Assembly (NCBI GenBank): GCA_937965785.1 | Contig: CALCKT010000069.1 | Coordinates: 106,455 to 170,454 of the forward strand | Length of the DNA stretch: 64,000 nt | DNA from: an uncultured Propionibacteriaceae bacterium | GTDB lineage: Bacteria; Actinomycetota; Actinomycetes; Propionibacteriales; Propionibacteriaceae | Direction of reading: 5' to 3' | Shown: one piece after another, positions 16,723 through 25,707 of the stretch | How positions within the stretch are numbered: the stretch's first letter is position 1 | How the letters are laid out: each line of letters opens with the position of its first letter | Made by a program: the position numbers and the translations under genes | Notes under the pieces: generated by a model | What the model was told of the DNA's origin: nothing | What the model saw: the letters and a program-made list of their open reading frames with translations, nothing else | The model's database searches: none

Positions 16723-18501
16723 GTGTTGAATAACTGGATTCGAGTACTGCGGCTCATTTGGTCGACGGGACGCGGCGGCGTCCTCGGCATACTTGTCTCG
16801 ACCGCGATCGACGCCCTCGTGCCCGCAGTCCAAGTTGTGCTTCTGGGACTTACGGTCAATGCCGTCCTCAATGCTGCGGACGCCGCAGACCTCTTGATCT
16901 ACCCATTGCTATTTGGGCTCGTTGCGTGTTTTGGCCTGATTCTCACCACCTTGCAGAGCTATTGGCAGGCCTCACTTGAGCAGAAGGTGTCGAATACCTT
17001 CAACCTGAAGCTGATGGAGAAGTCAGGGGAACTGAGTCTTCCGGATTTTGAGAATCCCAAAGTGTATAACATGCTTCAGCTCGCTACGCGTGAGGCGACC
17101 AGCCGCCCCTACCAGCTGTTCTCGCAATTGGTGGCCACCGTGTCGGGCGGTATCTCGCTCGTGACGGTCACCGGAATTGTTGTCAGTTGGAATCCGTTGG
17201 TGGCGTTGCTGGTCCTCCTGTCGCCCGTGCTGCCCGTGCTGGTGAACCAGCTTTTCGTGAAGCGGCTTTGGCAGGTGGAACGCAACCGTTCCGAGGAAAG
17301 ACGTAGAGGACAGTATCTCCTTGCGCTGGTGACAAACGACAAGACGTATAAAGAGACACGTCTGTTCGGTCTGGTCCCGCATTTCATCAACACCTACCGG
17401 CAGCTGCTCGGGCGATTCTATTCGGTCGATATGGAAATTGAGCGCAAGCGTGACGTGGCGGGTGTCCTCTCGGGGCTCCTGGGTGTTGTCGTCACAGCCG
17501 TGGCGATCTTCTTCGCGATATCTGACTCACTCGCGGTGGGTGATGTGGGTCGTCTTGCCGCCTATATCAGCGCGATATCGGCAGTCACGGCTGCTGCACA
17601 GATGTTCATCGGAGGTTTTGGACAGCTCTTCGAGCACACGCTCTTCCTCGGCAACCTGTTCGACTTCCTGGACCTCTCGCCCACCCAGAAACAAAGCGAA
17701 GACTCGCCGAGGCCGGCTTTGAGGGGTGGCGATACGGTGGAACCTCAGGAGATTGTCTTCGACGATGTAACTTTCCAGTACCCCGGCCAAGCAGAGGCAG
17801 CATTGTTGAACTTCTCCGCCACCTTCTCCCCGGGGCGAACGGTCGCGCTCGTTGGCGAGAACGGCGCGGGGAAATCCACGATCGTGAAGCTACTCACGCG
17901 CCTTTACGAACCGACGTCTGGTCGTATTCTCCTGGGCGGTGTCGACATTCGGGAGATTGACCTGGATGCCTATCGCGAGCAGTTGGCGGTGCTGTTCCAG
18001 GACTTCATTCAGTATGAAACCTCTCTGCGTCAAAACATTGGTTTTGGGTGGCTGGAGAGAATGGAGGACGGCGAAGGAATCCTGTCCGCGGCCAGGCGTG
18101 CCCGACTCATGGACGTAGTTGAAGATCTACCGCATGGGGTTGATACGCAGCTTGGAAAATGGTTCAGCGAGGGCCGTCAGCTGTCGGGGGGTGAATGGCA
18201 GCGCGTGGCGCTGGCACGCGCCCTCTTCCGTGACGCTCCAATCATTGTCCTCGACGAGCCGACGGCCTCGCTTGATGCGCAGGCCGAAGAAGCCGTGTTT
18301 GAACAGATGAACACAGAGGAGTCGCGGGCCACGAAAATTCTCATCTCGCATCGCTTCTCGACGGTCCGCATGGCTGATGAGATCCTGGTGATCAGCGGGG
18401 GCAGGCTCATCGAATGCGGTACGCACAGTTCGCTGGTCTCGACCGGCGGTGTCTACGCAAAGATGTATGCAGTTCAGGCGAAGGGCTACCTGGATGGGTA
18501 G
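16723..18501 (+). CDS. ABC exporter half-transporter, peptide-export-like
   Basis: A 592-residue fusion of a six-segment membrane domain (residues 1-320) and an ATPase. Walker A is GENGAGKST (about residues 380-388), the Q-loop is AVLFQDFIQYETSL, the signature is LSGGEWQR, Walker B is PIIVLDEPTASLD and the H-loop is LISHRFSTV. The GTG start follows GGAG; a TTG one codon later is also possible. It resembles exporters in lantibiotic/bacteriocin clusters in overall form, but it has no N-terminal peptidase and no precursor gene is visible. Its codon use is more AT-rich than its neighbours', and repeats flank it on both sides, suggesting acquisition. Confidence 0.85.
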   Translation: MLNNWIRVLRLIWSTGRGGVLGILVSTAIDALVPAVQVVLLGLTVNAVLNAADAADLLIYPLLFGLVACFGLILTTLQSYWQASLEQKVSNTFNLKLMEKSGELSLPDFENPKVYNMLQLATREATSRPYQLFSQLVATVSGGISLVTVTGIVVSWNPLVALLVLLSPVLPVLVNQLFVKRLWQVERNRSEERRRGQYLLALVTNDKTYKETRLFGLVPHFINTYRQLLGRFYSVDMEIERKRDVAGVLSGLLGVVVTAVAIFFAISDSLAVGDVGRLAAYISAISAVTAAAQMFIGGFGQLFEHTLFLGNLFDFLDLSPTQKQSEDSPRPALRGGDTVEPQEIVFDDVTFQYPGQAEAALLNFSATFSPGRTVALVGENGAGKSTIVKLLTRLYEPTSGRILLGGVDIREIDLDAYREQLAVLFQDFIQYETSLRQNIGFGWLERMEDGEGILSAARRARLMDVVEDLPHGVDTQLGKWFSEGRQLSGGEWQRVALARALFRDAPIIVLDEPTASLDAQAEEAVFEQMNTEESRATKILISHRFSTVRMADEILVISGGRLIECGTHSSLVSTGGVYAKMYAVQAKGYLDG

Positions 18502-18530
18502 GCCTCCAGCTTCGGCTGGGATGTTGTGGG

Positions 18531-18556
18531 TTTTGTGGACGGTGACAAAAACTTGG
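18531..18556 (+). repeat. 26-nt inverted-repeat arm, right of ABC exporter
   Basis: The counterpart of the arm at 16634-16659, reading TTTTGTGGACGGTGAC onward. It lies 30 bp after the exporter stop codon and 6 bp before copy 2 of the 79-nt repeat. Confidence 0.45.
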
Positions 18557-18562
18557 AACATG

Positions 18563-18641
18563 GAGGCTTATTCACAGGCGGTGTGTCGGCCGGTGAAACC
18601 CTTGATCAGAGCACGTTTTATGATGGCTGTGAACAAGCCCC
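18563..18641 (+). repeat. 79-nt dispersed quasi-palindromic repeat, copy 2
   Basis: It starts GAGGCTTATTCACAGGCGGT and ends CTGTGAACAAGCCCC. The arms CTTATTCACAG and CTGTGAACAAG are complementary at 10 of 11 positions. The last 24 bases overlap the 3' end of the rloB-like gene on the other strand and supply its final codons and stop, so insertion here may have changed that protein's C-terminus. Confidence 0.6.
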
Positions 18642-19237
18642 TCCGGGGCTGTCCCGGAGAATCGATTCCAGCAGGGAGGGCAGGGCGGTGGAGGGGTTCC
18701 GTCCGATTTCATTCGCACCGACCGGGGTGCGTGAGGCCCGACGTCTCGCCTCGGGATGCTTGGTGTAAGGAAAGGCCGGAGGGATGGATTTGCCCAAGCC
18801 GTGGCGTCTGGCGGCGTGCTGGACCTCGCTGCTGGAGCCCTCCTGCGTCCAGTCCTCGAAGTGCCAGAGGAGCCAGACCTCGAAACAGGGGTTGGAAACG
18901 GCGGCTGATAAGTTCTCCTGCCGTGTTTCCCGGAGAACGGGGATGAGCTTTGCGTGCTGGTCGACATCCAGGAGCAACCAGACCTCGTCATAGTCATTGG
19001 CGCGTGAATGACATCGTGCCTTCGCGGTTTTGAGTACCTTGCTCGGTTCTCCTCTGCCGTCCACCACGTCAATCGCGGTCACCTGCGTCCGGTTGGGGCG
19101 AAGGAATTGCATGAAACCTTCGAGGTATTCCTTCTCCGTTTTCCCTCGGTCACCACCAAGAGCCTGCGGTTTTCTCGTCGGGTTCCGGTCCGCCGGTTCA
19201 ATGACCTCGCCGGTCGGCGTTCTTGTCGTCTGCTCAT
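18618..19237 (-). pseudogene. rloB: RloB-like TOPRIM-type protein, broken by a frameshift
   Basis: The reading frame begins MSRRQERRPARSLNRRTGTR with an ATG overlapping the rloA-like stop (ATGA), and reaches LLVVTEG. It then leaves frame in a T4 run on the plus strand (19139-19142). One extra base restores VTEGKTEKEYL continuing into EGFMQFLRPNRTQVTAIDVV and the RloB hallmark residues (VWLLLDVDQH; NPCFEVWLLWHF) to the stop. The intact product would be about 207 residues, normal for RloB. E, D-x-D and F-E-x-W form a TOPRIM-like acidic set, like the DUF4276 protein at 10680. The frameshift is real in this sequence but could be a base-calling error in a homopolymer. Confidence 0.75.
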
Positions 19238-20595
19238 ATCGGCAGTTGCTCCTGGACGCCGACGAGGTGCCGAACCTGGGTCGGGGCGAGGCGCGGGAGT
19301 GCTCCGTAGCGTCCCGACAGGTAGCGGCGGGCGTGGTTCTGTTCGGCTCGGGTGGGGAACTCGTCGAGGCTGAAGAGGTCGCTGACCCCCTGCGCGTCCT
19401 TCTGGGTGAACCAGACCTGCTCGGGGGTGAGTCGCGCTGGGTTCACGTTGTCGATGAAGTGCGTGTCGTGCGTGGTGAAAACGATCTGGGCGCCGTGAGG
19501 ATTGATGTCCGGGTCGGTGAACATGGATACCAGCACCTGCGCCAGCTGCGGATGGAGACTTGCGTCGAGTTCGTCGATGCACAGCACCCCGCCGCTGCGA
19601 AGCTTTGCCAGGGCCGGGACCGCCAGGCCGAGCCAAGTGAGGGTTCCCGCGCTCTCGGCGTTCAGATCCAGGGGATAGGCCCCGTCGATCCCGAGGTGGT
19701 GGAATCTCAGGGCGCGACGAAGCCGGATGATCAACTCCTCGAACTGGTCGGCCTCCAGGACCAGACGGGTGGGATCGTGAGGTGTGTCATCCTCCGGGGC
19801 CTCGGGCTGCGTTGCGTCGGTGGCCGGGCCGAGGTTCATCAGGAATTCCTTGAAGTACTCGGGAAGTTCCCGTTCGCTCACCTCCGCATGGCAGATCCCG
19901 ACATCGGCCACGCGCAGCAACGTGACGAGATCGTCCGACTTGAAACGCCCCCCGGCCAGCTCGGTCGTGAGCTGCCGAAGACGTTCCTCCCGTGCCTGCT
20001 CGGAGTAGGACACGAACTCGAACCCCCCGATGATCTCGCTGGCCAGTCGCTGGAGCTGCTCGTGCCTTGCGGTGAAGGCGCGGGACAACACCAGCTCCCG
20101 GGGGCCGGTGATCCGGCTCAGGAGTGCGGCGCCGCCGCGTAGTCTGCGTCCCACCTCGATGTCGCCGCCGTGTCGGTTGAAGAGCGTCGTGGGTTTCGAC
20201 GTCCAATAACCTCGGAGCCACTCCTCGGTGACTTCGTGTTCGGTGAGACTGAAACCGTACTCGTAGCGGACGTCGTCGACGACGAAGTCCAGGACGAAGG
20301 TCGAGGGTCGGTTGGCGGACTTGGTGTCCAGCAGGAAGGGCCTTCGGGGCAGCTTCGAGTCTCCCGCCCACGTGGTCGCTGAGTTCCGAACCATCGAGGT
20401 GAAGAAGCGCATCCCGTGCAGCAGGGCGCTCTTGCCGGAGGCGTTCGGACCGTAGATCGCGGCCACCCGGCTGACGTGGCGCAACCAGTGCGAGTCGCGC
20501 GGCACTTGGGACTTCAGGGTGTGCGAGACGAGGTTGAGGGTGGCTTCATCCCTGAAGCTGGCATGGTTCGACAAGCTGAACTGAAGCAGCAGCAT
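19234..20595 (-). CDS. rloA: RloA-like AAA ATPase
   Basis: A protein of about 453 residues with the RecF/SMC-like start MLLLQFSLSNHASFRDEATL and Walker A IYGPNASGKSALL (about residues 48-60). The Walker B region is LCIDELDASLHPQLAQVL and the switch histidine lies in IVFTTHDTHFID. I prefer the ATG that gives MLLLQF; a start five codons upstream is open, and neither has a strong ribosome site. It overlaps rloB and forms with it a two-gene unit. Such ATPase/RloB pairs were first noted beside type I restriction loci and act in phage defence in related abortive systems. With rloB broken, the system may be inactive. Confidence 0.85.
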   Translation of the reverse strand: MLLLQFSLSNHASFRDEATLNLVSHTLKSQVPRDSHWLRHVSRVAAIYGPNASGKSALLHGMRFFTSMVRNSATTWAGDSKLPRRPFLLDTKSANRPSTFVLDFVVDDVRYEYGFSLTEHEVTEEWLRGYWTSKPTTLFNRHGGDIEVGRRLRGGAALLSRITGPRELVLSRAFTARHEQLQRLASEIIGGFEFVSYSEQAREERLRQLTTELAGGRFKSDDLVTLLRVADVGICHAEVSERELPEYFKEFLMNLGPATDATQPEAPEDDTPHDPTRLVLEADQFEELIIRLRRALRFHHLGIDGAYPLDLNAESAGTLTWLGLAVPALAKLRSGGVLCIDELDASLHPQLAQVLVSMFTDPDINPHGAQIVFTTHDTHFIDNVNPARLTPEQVWFTQKDAQGVSDLFSLDEFPTRAEQNHARRYLSGRYGALPRLAPTQVRHLVGVQEQLPI

Positions 20596-20754
20596 GCAGC
20601 AATTATGCATTATTTCTTGCTATATGTGTCGGGTTCCGTCCAAATGGTGGATTTGGATGCCCGTACATGCTTCAAGGTGGATCTTCCCCGTGGGGCTGTG
20701 GACGATGTGTGCTGGAGACGAACCCCGACCTGAGAGCTCCGCTAGCGTTGCGGC

Positions 20755-21483
20755 ATGGCCGCTACCCCTTCCGTCGCCGAGCTGAAGCGACGTTTGGGTG
20801 TGGACGGCGACCGCGGTGAACCGCCGGGACTGCCGGGTGTTCGATGTCTTCCGGGGCCGGGGTCAGCGGTGGTGCTGCTCGCCGACACCGCGGTCGGGGC
20901 GGCGTGGGCGCGCCGGCGGGGCGACGTGCTCTCGCGCGACGAGGCGGAACGGGCGGCGCGGTTCGTGTTCCCCGGGCTCGGGGAGGCGTGGGCCGGGGCG
21001 CACGTGCTGCTGCGCGAGGTGCTGGGGCGTGCGACGCTGATACCCGCGGCGGATGTGCGGATCCGCACCGGCGAGTTCGGGAAGCCATCGGTCGACGGGG
21101 TCGAGTTCTCGCTGTCCCACACGGGCTCTGTCGTGCTGATCGGTCTCGGCGATCTTCCGCTCGGGGTGGACGTGGAGAAGATCCCGGAGGGGCGGACGGC
21201 AGGGCAGGTCGGTTCGGGTTTTCATCCGCAGGAGACCGAGGAGCTGCTCGACCTTCCCGCCGATGCGCGCCCCGAGGCATTCGCGCGCGTCTGGGTGCGC
21301 AAGGAGGCCCTGCTCAAGGCCATTGGAACCGGCCTGTCGCGTGGCATCTCCCGCGACTACGTGGGTGCCGGAACGGTCCCGGGAACCCCCGTCGCGGGGC
21401 TGCGCATCCACGACCTGGCGCTCCCGGGGATGCCCGGTCACCGCGCGGCGCTGTGCACCACGGTGCCCGAGGCCGCCCCGTAG
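20755..21483 (+). CDS. 4'-phosphopantetheinyl transferase (Sfp/EntD type)
   Basis: A 242-residue enzyme that transfers phosphopantetheine from CoA onto carrier-protein serines. The signatures are GEFGKPSVDG, FSLSHTGSVVLIGL, LGVDVEKI (the metal-binding D-x-E) and FARVWVRKEALLKAIGTGLS (the W-x-x-K-E-A-x-x-K block, about residues 176-195). The gene starts without a clear Shine-Dalgarno. It sits at the left edge of the metallophore locus and is the obvious activator of the ArCP and PCP domains in the NRPS proteins. No iron box is visible directly in front, so it may be constitutive. Confidence 0.93.
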   Translation: MAATPSVAELKRRLGVDGDRGEPPGLPGVRCLPGPGSAVVLLADTAVGAAWARRRGDVLSRDEAERAARFVFPGLGEAWAGAHVLLREVLGRATLIPAADVRIRTGEFGKPSVDGVEFSLSHTGSVVLIGLGDLPLGVDVEKIPEGRTAGQVGSGFHPQETEELLDLPADARPEAFARVWVRKEALLKAIGTGLSRGISRDYVGAGTVPGTPVAGLRIHDLALPGMPGHRAALCTTVPEAAP

Positions 21484-21493
21484 CGACGGATAC

Positions 21494-23233
21494 TCAACGG
21501 ACCCGCCAACGAGCGGTCTGCTTGAAATCGGCCAGCAGCGAGGCGAAAACCCCGTTCCCGGCGGCCAGGTCACCCGGGCTGCCCTCTTCCACGACCCGCG
21601 TCGGTGTGCCGTTCTCGCGACCCGAGAGCACGTGGATGTGATCGGCCTGCATCACCGTCGACAGGCGGTGGGCGATGACGATGACCGTCCGGCCCCGCGA
21701 CAATTCGCCCAGGGTCGCGGTGATCGCGGCCTCGTTCTCGGCGTCCAGGGCCGAGGTGATCTCGTCCAGCAACAGGATCGGTGCGTCCTTCAGGAAGGCA
21801 CGGGCGATCGAGACGCGCTGCCGTTCACCGCCGGACAGTTTCTGGCCGCCCTCCCCGACCTGCGTGCCGGCGCCGTCCGGCAGCCGGGCGATCGTCTGGT
21901 CGAGTCCGGCCCGGTGGAGTGCGTCGGCCACCTCGGCGTCGGTCGCGTCGGGACGGGAAATCCGGACGTTCTCGGTGATGGTGGTGTTGAAAAGGTAGAC
22001 GTCCTGGAAAACCATGGAGGTCATCTCCATCAGCTTCGTGGTTGGGATGTCCCGTACGTCGACGCCACCGATGGTGATCGAGCCCCCGTCGACGTCCCAG
22101 AACCGTGCGGCCAAGCGGGTGACGGTCGACTTGCCGCAGCCCGACGGCCCGATCAATGCGGTGATCTCGTTCTCCCGGACGGTCAGCGACAAACCGGAGA
22201 ACACCGGCTGGTCCGCGACATAACCGAAATGGACGTCGTTGAACCGGATCGTGGTGCCCTGCGGGACCTTCGGTTCGTCAGGTTCGGGCAGCGGCGCAGA
22301 ATCGACGATCGCACCGATGGCATCCAGGCTGACGATCGACTTCTGGATTTCGGCCGCGTACAGCACCGACTGGGAGATCGGGGTCGTGAAACGGGCCGCC
22401 ATCAGGCCGATGGCCAGGTAACCCGGCACGTCGAGCCGCCCACCCAGCGCCAGCACCAACCCGGTGCCCAGGACCGCGGCGAAGAACACCTGCCCCAGGA
22501 TCCCGAACGCCGCCGAGGGCCGTGACTGCGCCGCCATCAATCCCTTCACCGTGGCGTGCTCGTCGTGCAGCGCTTTTTTGAGGGGTTCCCAGCTCGTTCC
22601 GTTGAGTCCCTGGGCGCGCAGCACCGGCTGCAACCGGACCTGCTCGATGATGCGGTGTGCGGTCTCGGCGCTCACCTTCGGGGTGAGCTCCTGCTCGCGG
22701 CGGATCAGTGGCATCGCCCAGCGCCACAGCCCCCACACGACCGGGGTCACGACGACCATCACCAGACCCAGGAGCCAGTCGTGGATCAGCGTGACCACGA
22801 CGGCGGTGGCGGGGGTGACCAAGGAGGAGATGAGCTGCGGGAAGACGATGGAGGCCAGGTGCGAAAGGGCGTCGGTTTCGCGGGTGACCGCGGCGGAGAC
22901 CCGGCCCGTGGCCCCGGAGTCGAACCAGCCCAGCGGCAGCCCGGAGACCCGCTGTCCGATCTTCGCGATCACGTTGCCGCACACGTCGTAGGCGGAGATC
23001 CTGTTGGCGGCGATCATCGTCACGGACATCGTGGCGAAGGAGACCACCCCCAGGGCGATCAGCAACCAGAACGCCCCGGTGGCGCTGGACGGATCGTCCG
23101 AGAGAAATCCGCGCAGGAACCAGATCAGTGCGCCGAAGGCCAGGCCCTGCAGCACCGCGGCGACGGTGTAGCCGAGGATCAGGGTGTAGACGGTCTGCGG
23201 GCGGTCGAGGTATTTCCGGAAACGCTCAAGCAT
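21494..23233 (-). CDS. ABC half-transporter, YbtQ/IrtB-like
   Basis: A 579-residue membrane-ATPase fusion. Six membrane segments lie in the first 310 residues. Walker A is GPSGCGKST (about residues 369-377), the signature is LSGGERQR, Walker B is PILLLDEITSALD and the H-loop is IAHRLSTV. It starts 8 bp inside the end of the upstream half-transporter, so the two form a heterodimer. In yersiniabactin and mycobactin systems such exporter-fold pairs import the ferric siderophore; position in an iron-boxed operon supports that role. Last gene of the leftward operon, convergent with the PPTase. Confidence 0.88.
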   Translation of the reverse strand: MLERFRKYLDRPQTVYTLILGYTVAAVLQGLAFGALIWFLRGFLSDDPSSATGAFWLLIALGVVSFATMSVTMIAANRISAYDVCGNVIAKIGQRVSGLPLGWFDSGATGRVSAAVTRETDALSHLASIVFPQLISSLVTPATAVVVTLIHDWLLGLVMVVVTPVVWGLWRWAMPLIRREQELTPKVSAETAHRIIEQVRLQPVLRAQGLNGTSWEPLKKALHDEHATVKGLMAAQSRPSAAFGILGQVFFAAVLGTGLVLALGGRLDVPGYLAIGLMAARFTTPISQSVLYAAEIQKSIVSLDAIGAIVDSAPLPEPDEPKVPQGTTIRFNDVHFGYVADQPVFSGLSLTVRENEITALIGPSGCGKSTVTRLAARFWDVDGGSITIGGVDVRDIPTTKLMEMTSMVFQDVYLFNTTITENVRISRPDATDAEVADALHRAGLDQTIARLPDGAGTQVGEGGQKLSGGERQRVSIARAFLKDAPILLLDEITSALDAENEAAITATLGELSRGRTVIVIAHRLSTVMQADHIHVLSGRENGTPTRVVEEGSPGDLAAGNGVFASLLADFKQTARWRVR

Positions 23234-24992
23234 CCCGGCCTCCTGTCATCGTGTTCTGCTGGGCGGCCCAGAGCCGGGCGTAGTGCCCGTCCCGGGAGAT
23301 CAGTTCGTCGTGCGAACCACACTCCGTGATCCGGCCCTCGTCGATGACCGCGATCTGGTCGGCGGTCCGGATGGTCGACAACCGGTGGGCGATCATCACC
23401 ACGGTGCGACCCTCGGCGAGCCCCGAAATGGCCCGCTGGATCTCCAGCTCGGAGTGGGCGTCGGCCTGGGCTGTGGCCTCGTCGAGGATCAGGATCCGTG
23501 GGGCGGACAGGAAAGCGCGAGCGATGCCCAGCCGCTGCTCCTCGCCGCCGGACAGGAACCCATCGCCCGTCCCCAGCATCGTGTCGTAGCCGTTGGGCAG
23601 GGCCGTGATCCGGTCGTGGACATGAGCCTTCCGGGCGGTCTCGACGACCTGCTCGCGAGTGGCCTCCGGTTTGCCGAGCGCGATGTTGTTCGCGACGGTG
23701 TCGGAGGCAATCATGGCGTCCTGGAAGACCAACGCCATGGAACCCATCAGTTGCTCATCCGTCTGCTCACGGACATCGGCGCCGCCGATCCGGATCGCGC
23801 CGGAGTCGACATCCCAGAACCGGGCGATCAGCTTCGCCAGGGTGGACTTACCACCCCCGGACGGACCGACCAGGGCGGTCACGGTGCCCGGCCGGCAGGT
23901 CAGCGTCACGCCCTTCACGACGGGATTGTCGGGTTCGTATCCGAAGGTGATGTCGTCGACCTCGATGAGCGACGGATCGGCGGTCAGCGCGGCCCGGGTG
24001 GTGGGGGTCGCGAGCTCCGGGGTGCCCAGGATCTCCAGGGTGGAGTTGGCGGCCTGTTTGGCCGCGTAGATGTGCTGGAAGATCTGGACCAGGCTGGTCA
24101 GGCCCTCCGGGATCCCCACCCACACCAGGGCGAAGGCCACCACGGTGATCGGGGTGACCCAACCCAGGTGGAAGAACCAGAAACCCAACCCGATGGTCAG
24201 GGCCAGCATCGCGGCCGGCTGCATGACGGCCGCCATGATCGCCATGCTGACCCCGGATCTGCGCATCCAGTTCATGGTCACGTCGGCGTGGTTGCGGGCC
24301 GCGGCGTCGAACCGGCCGAAGACATCCGCGGTCATGCCGAAGTTCTTCACCTCCTTGATGCCGTCGACCATCTCGACCGTCACCGCGGACAGTTCCCGCT
24401 GGGCGGCGGAGTACTCGTCGAAGGACTGCTTCATGCCCTTCGTGGCGGGCAGCGTCGACATGCCCAGCAACAGCAGCCAGGCCAGTATCAGCAGCCCCGC
24501 GAAACGGGCGTCGAGCCACAGCAGGTAACCGAACCCGGCGACGACGGTCCCGGCCGAGTTCATCATGTCGCCGGCCAGATGGGCCACCAGGGTGTGGATC
24601 TGTTCCGTGTCGCCGATGACGGCGCGGTTGATCTGCCCCGAGGAACGGTCGTTGACCCAACCCAGCGGGACGCGAGGGAGCTTGTTCACCAGCTTCAACC
24701 GCAGCTCGTTGCGGAGGTTCGCCTCGGCGATGTGGGTGGCCCCGAGGGCCCCGGTGTAGGCGATCCCGTGGATGACCATGGACACCACGGCGGCCGTGAA
24801 CCAGGCCCAGTGGTGCGCGGCGGATGCGCCATTGAGAAATCCGCGCCCGATCTCGACGAGCGCGATGTAGGGGACGATTTTCAGCGCCGCCCCGATGAAA
24901 GCGACCACGCCGCCCAGGAACATCGCCGTGTGCGCGGATCTGATCAGTTCCCAGACGCTCGTCGGATTCTGTCGCGGAACGGTGGCGACCAT
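23226..24992 (-). CDS. ABC half-transporter, YbtP/IrtA-like
   Basis: A 588-residue partner of the YbtQ-like protein, with six membrane segments, Walker A GPSGGGKST, signature LSGGEEQR (a Glu variant), Walker B RILILDEATAQAD and H-loop IAHRLSTI. AGGAAAC precedes the ATG. It has no siderophore-interacting (flavin reductase) domain at the N-terminus, unlike mycobacterial IrtA, so iron release must be done elsewhere. It lies downstream of the ECF S-component with a 79-bp gap and is likely co-transcribed from the iron box at 27921. Confidence 0.88.
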   Translation of the reverse strand: MVATVPRQNPTSVWELIRSAHTAMFLGGVVAFIGAALKIVPYIALVEIGRGFLNGASAAHHWAWFTAAVVSMVIHGIAYTGALGATHIAEANLRNELRLKLVNKLPRVPLGWVNDRSSGQINRAVIGDTEQIHTLVAHLAGDMMNSAGTVVAGFGYLLWLDARFAGLLILAWLLLLGMSTLPATKGMKQSFDEYSAAQRELSAVTVEMVDGIKEVKNFGMTADVFGRFDAAARNHADVTMNWMRRSGVSMAIMAAVMQPAAMLALTIGLGFWFFHLGWVTPITVVAFALVWVGIPEGLTSLVQIFQHIYAAKQAANSTLEILGTPELATPTTRAALTADPSLIEVDDITFGYEPDNPVVKGVTLTCRPGTVTALVGPSGGGKSTLAKLIARFWDVDSGAIRIGGADVREQTDEQLMGSMALVFQDAMIASDTVANNIALGKPEATREQVVETARKAHVHDRITALPNGYDTMLGTGDGFLSGGEEQRLGIARAFLSAPRILILDEATAQADAHSELEIQRAISGLAEGRTVVMIAHRLSTIRTADQIAVIDEGRITECGSHDELISRDGHYARLWAAQQNTMTGGRDA

Positions 24993-25071
24993 GTTTCCTT
25001 CCTTGATGGGATTGGGAGTTCCGGTTTCCGGGGGAGAGGGAGCCCGTCCAGTTTTGGCCGGGCGTGACCCG

Positions 25072-25707
25072 TCAGACTATTCCGGCGCGGGAGAACTGCC
25101 TGCGGGTCAGCGCGCGACCCCAGAAGCACCCGGCGACGCAGGCCACGATGGCGATCAGGCAGTACATGACCATGGTCGCGGGATTGAGCATGTCCATCCC
25201 CACCTTCGCCACATCCAGGGTGGGGTTGTTGGCGTAGAGCTCCAGGTAGGCCTCCTTCATCCAGACGAAGGGGATGTACTCGCCCAGGGCGAAGAAGGTC
25301 ACGAAGGCCGTGTAGGCCGCGGTCATGGACGCGAAGGACTTGTGGCCCATCAGCCGGTAGATCACCTCGGCGACCACGCCGCCCGCGATCGTCATGTAGC
25401 ACATGACGCCGCCGGGGGCCATGGAGATCATCATCAGCCCGATGATGAGGCCCGTGATCAGGAAGATGCCGGTGCGCTGCACCTTGCCGAGCAGGACCAT
25501 GAAGATCAGGCCGCCGAAGATTCCGAAGATCACCGGGAGCAGCACCATGATCAGCGGGATGGCTCCCATGGTCATGCCGCAGATGAAGAACAGCACGATG
25601 TACAAGGCGATGAAGATGCCGATGGTGACGGCGTCGCGGACCGGGGAGTTCCTGCGGTTCGGCGTGGGGGCAGCGGGCTGTGTGGATTCTGTTGACTCGC
25701 TCATCAT
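25072..25707 (-). CDS. ECF transporter S component, MptD/Trep_Strep family (set 2)
   Basis: A 211-residue integral membrane protein with a short hydrophilic N-terminus and about six hydrophobic helices: AVTIGIFIALYIVLFFICGM, the family stretch MGAIPLIMVLLPVIFGIFGG, LITGLIIGLMMISMAPGGVM and so on, ending WGRALTRRQFSRAGIV. This is the layout of the Trep_Strep/MptD substrate-binding subunits of energy-coupling-factor importers. It starts within the stop codon of the ECF ATPase gene. A paralogue lies at 33095. Substrate unknown; the iron-boxed operon points to a metal chelate, metal or precursor. Confidence 0.85.
   Translation of the reverse strand: MMSESTESTQPAAPTPNRRNSPVRDAVTIGIFIALYIVLFFICGMTMGAIPLIMVLLPVIFGIFGGLIFMVLLGKVQRTGIFLITGLIIGLMMISMAPGGVMCYMTIAGGVVAEVIYRLMGHKSFASMTAAYTAFVTFFALGEYIPFVWMKEAYLELYANNPTLDVAKVGMDMLNPATMVMYCLIAIVACVAGCFWGRALTRRQFSRAGIV

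Noticed and set aside
19030..20142. Plus-strand open frame opposite rloA/rloB
   Set aside because: It is the complement of clear ATPase and RloB coding sequence and carries no motif of its own.
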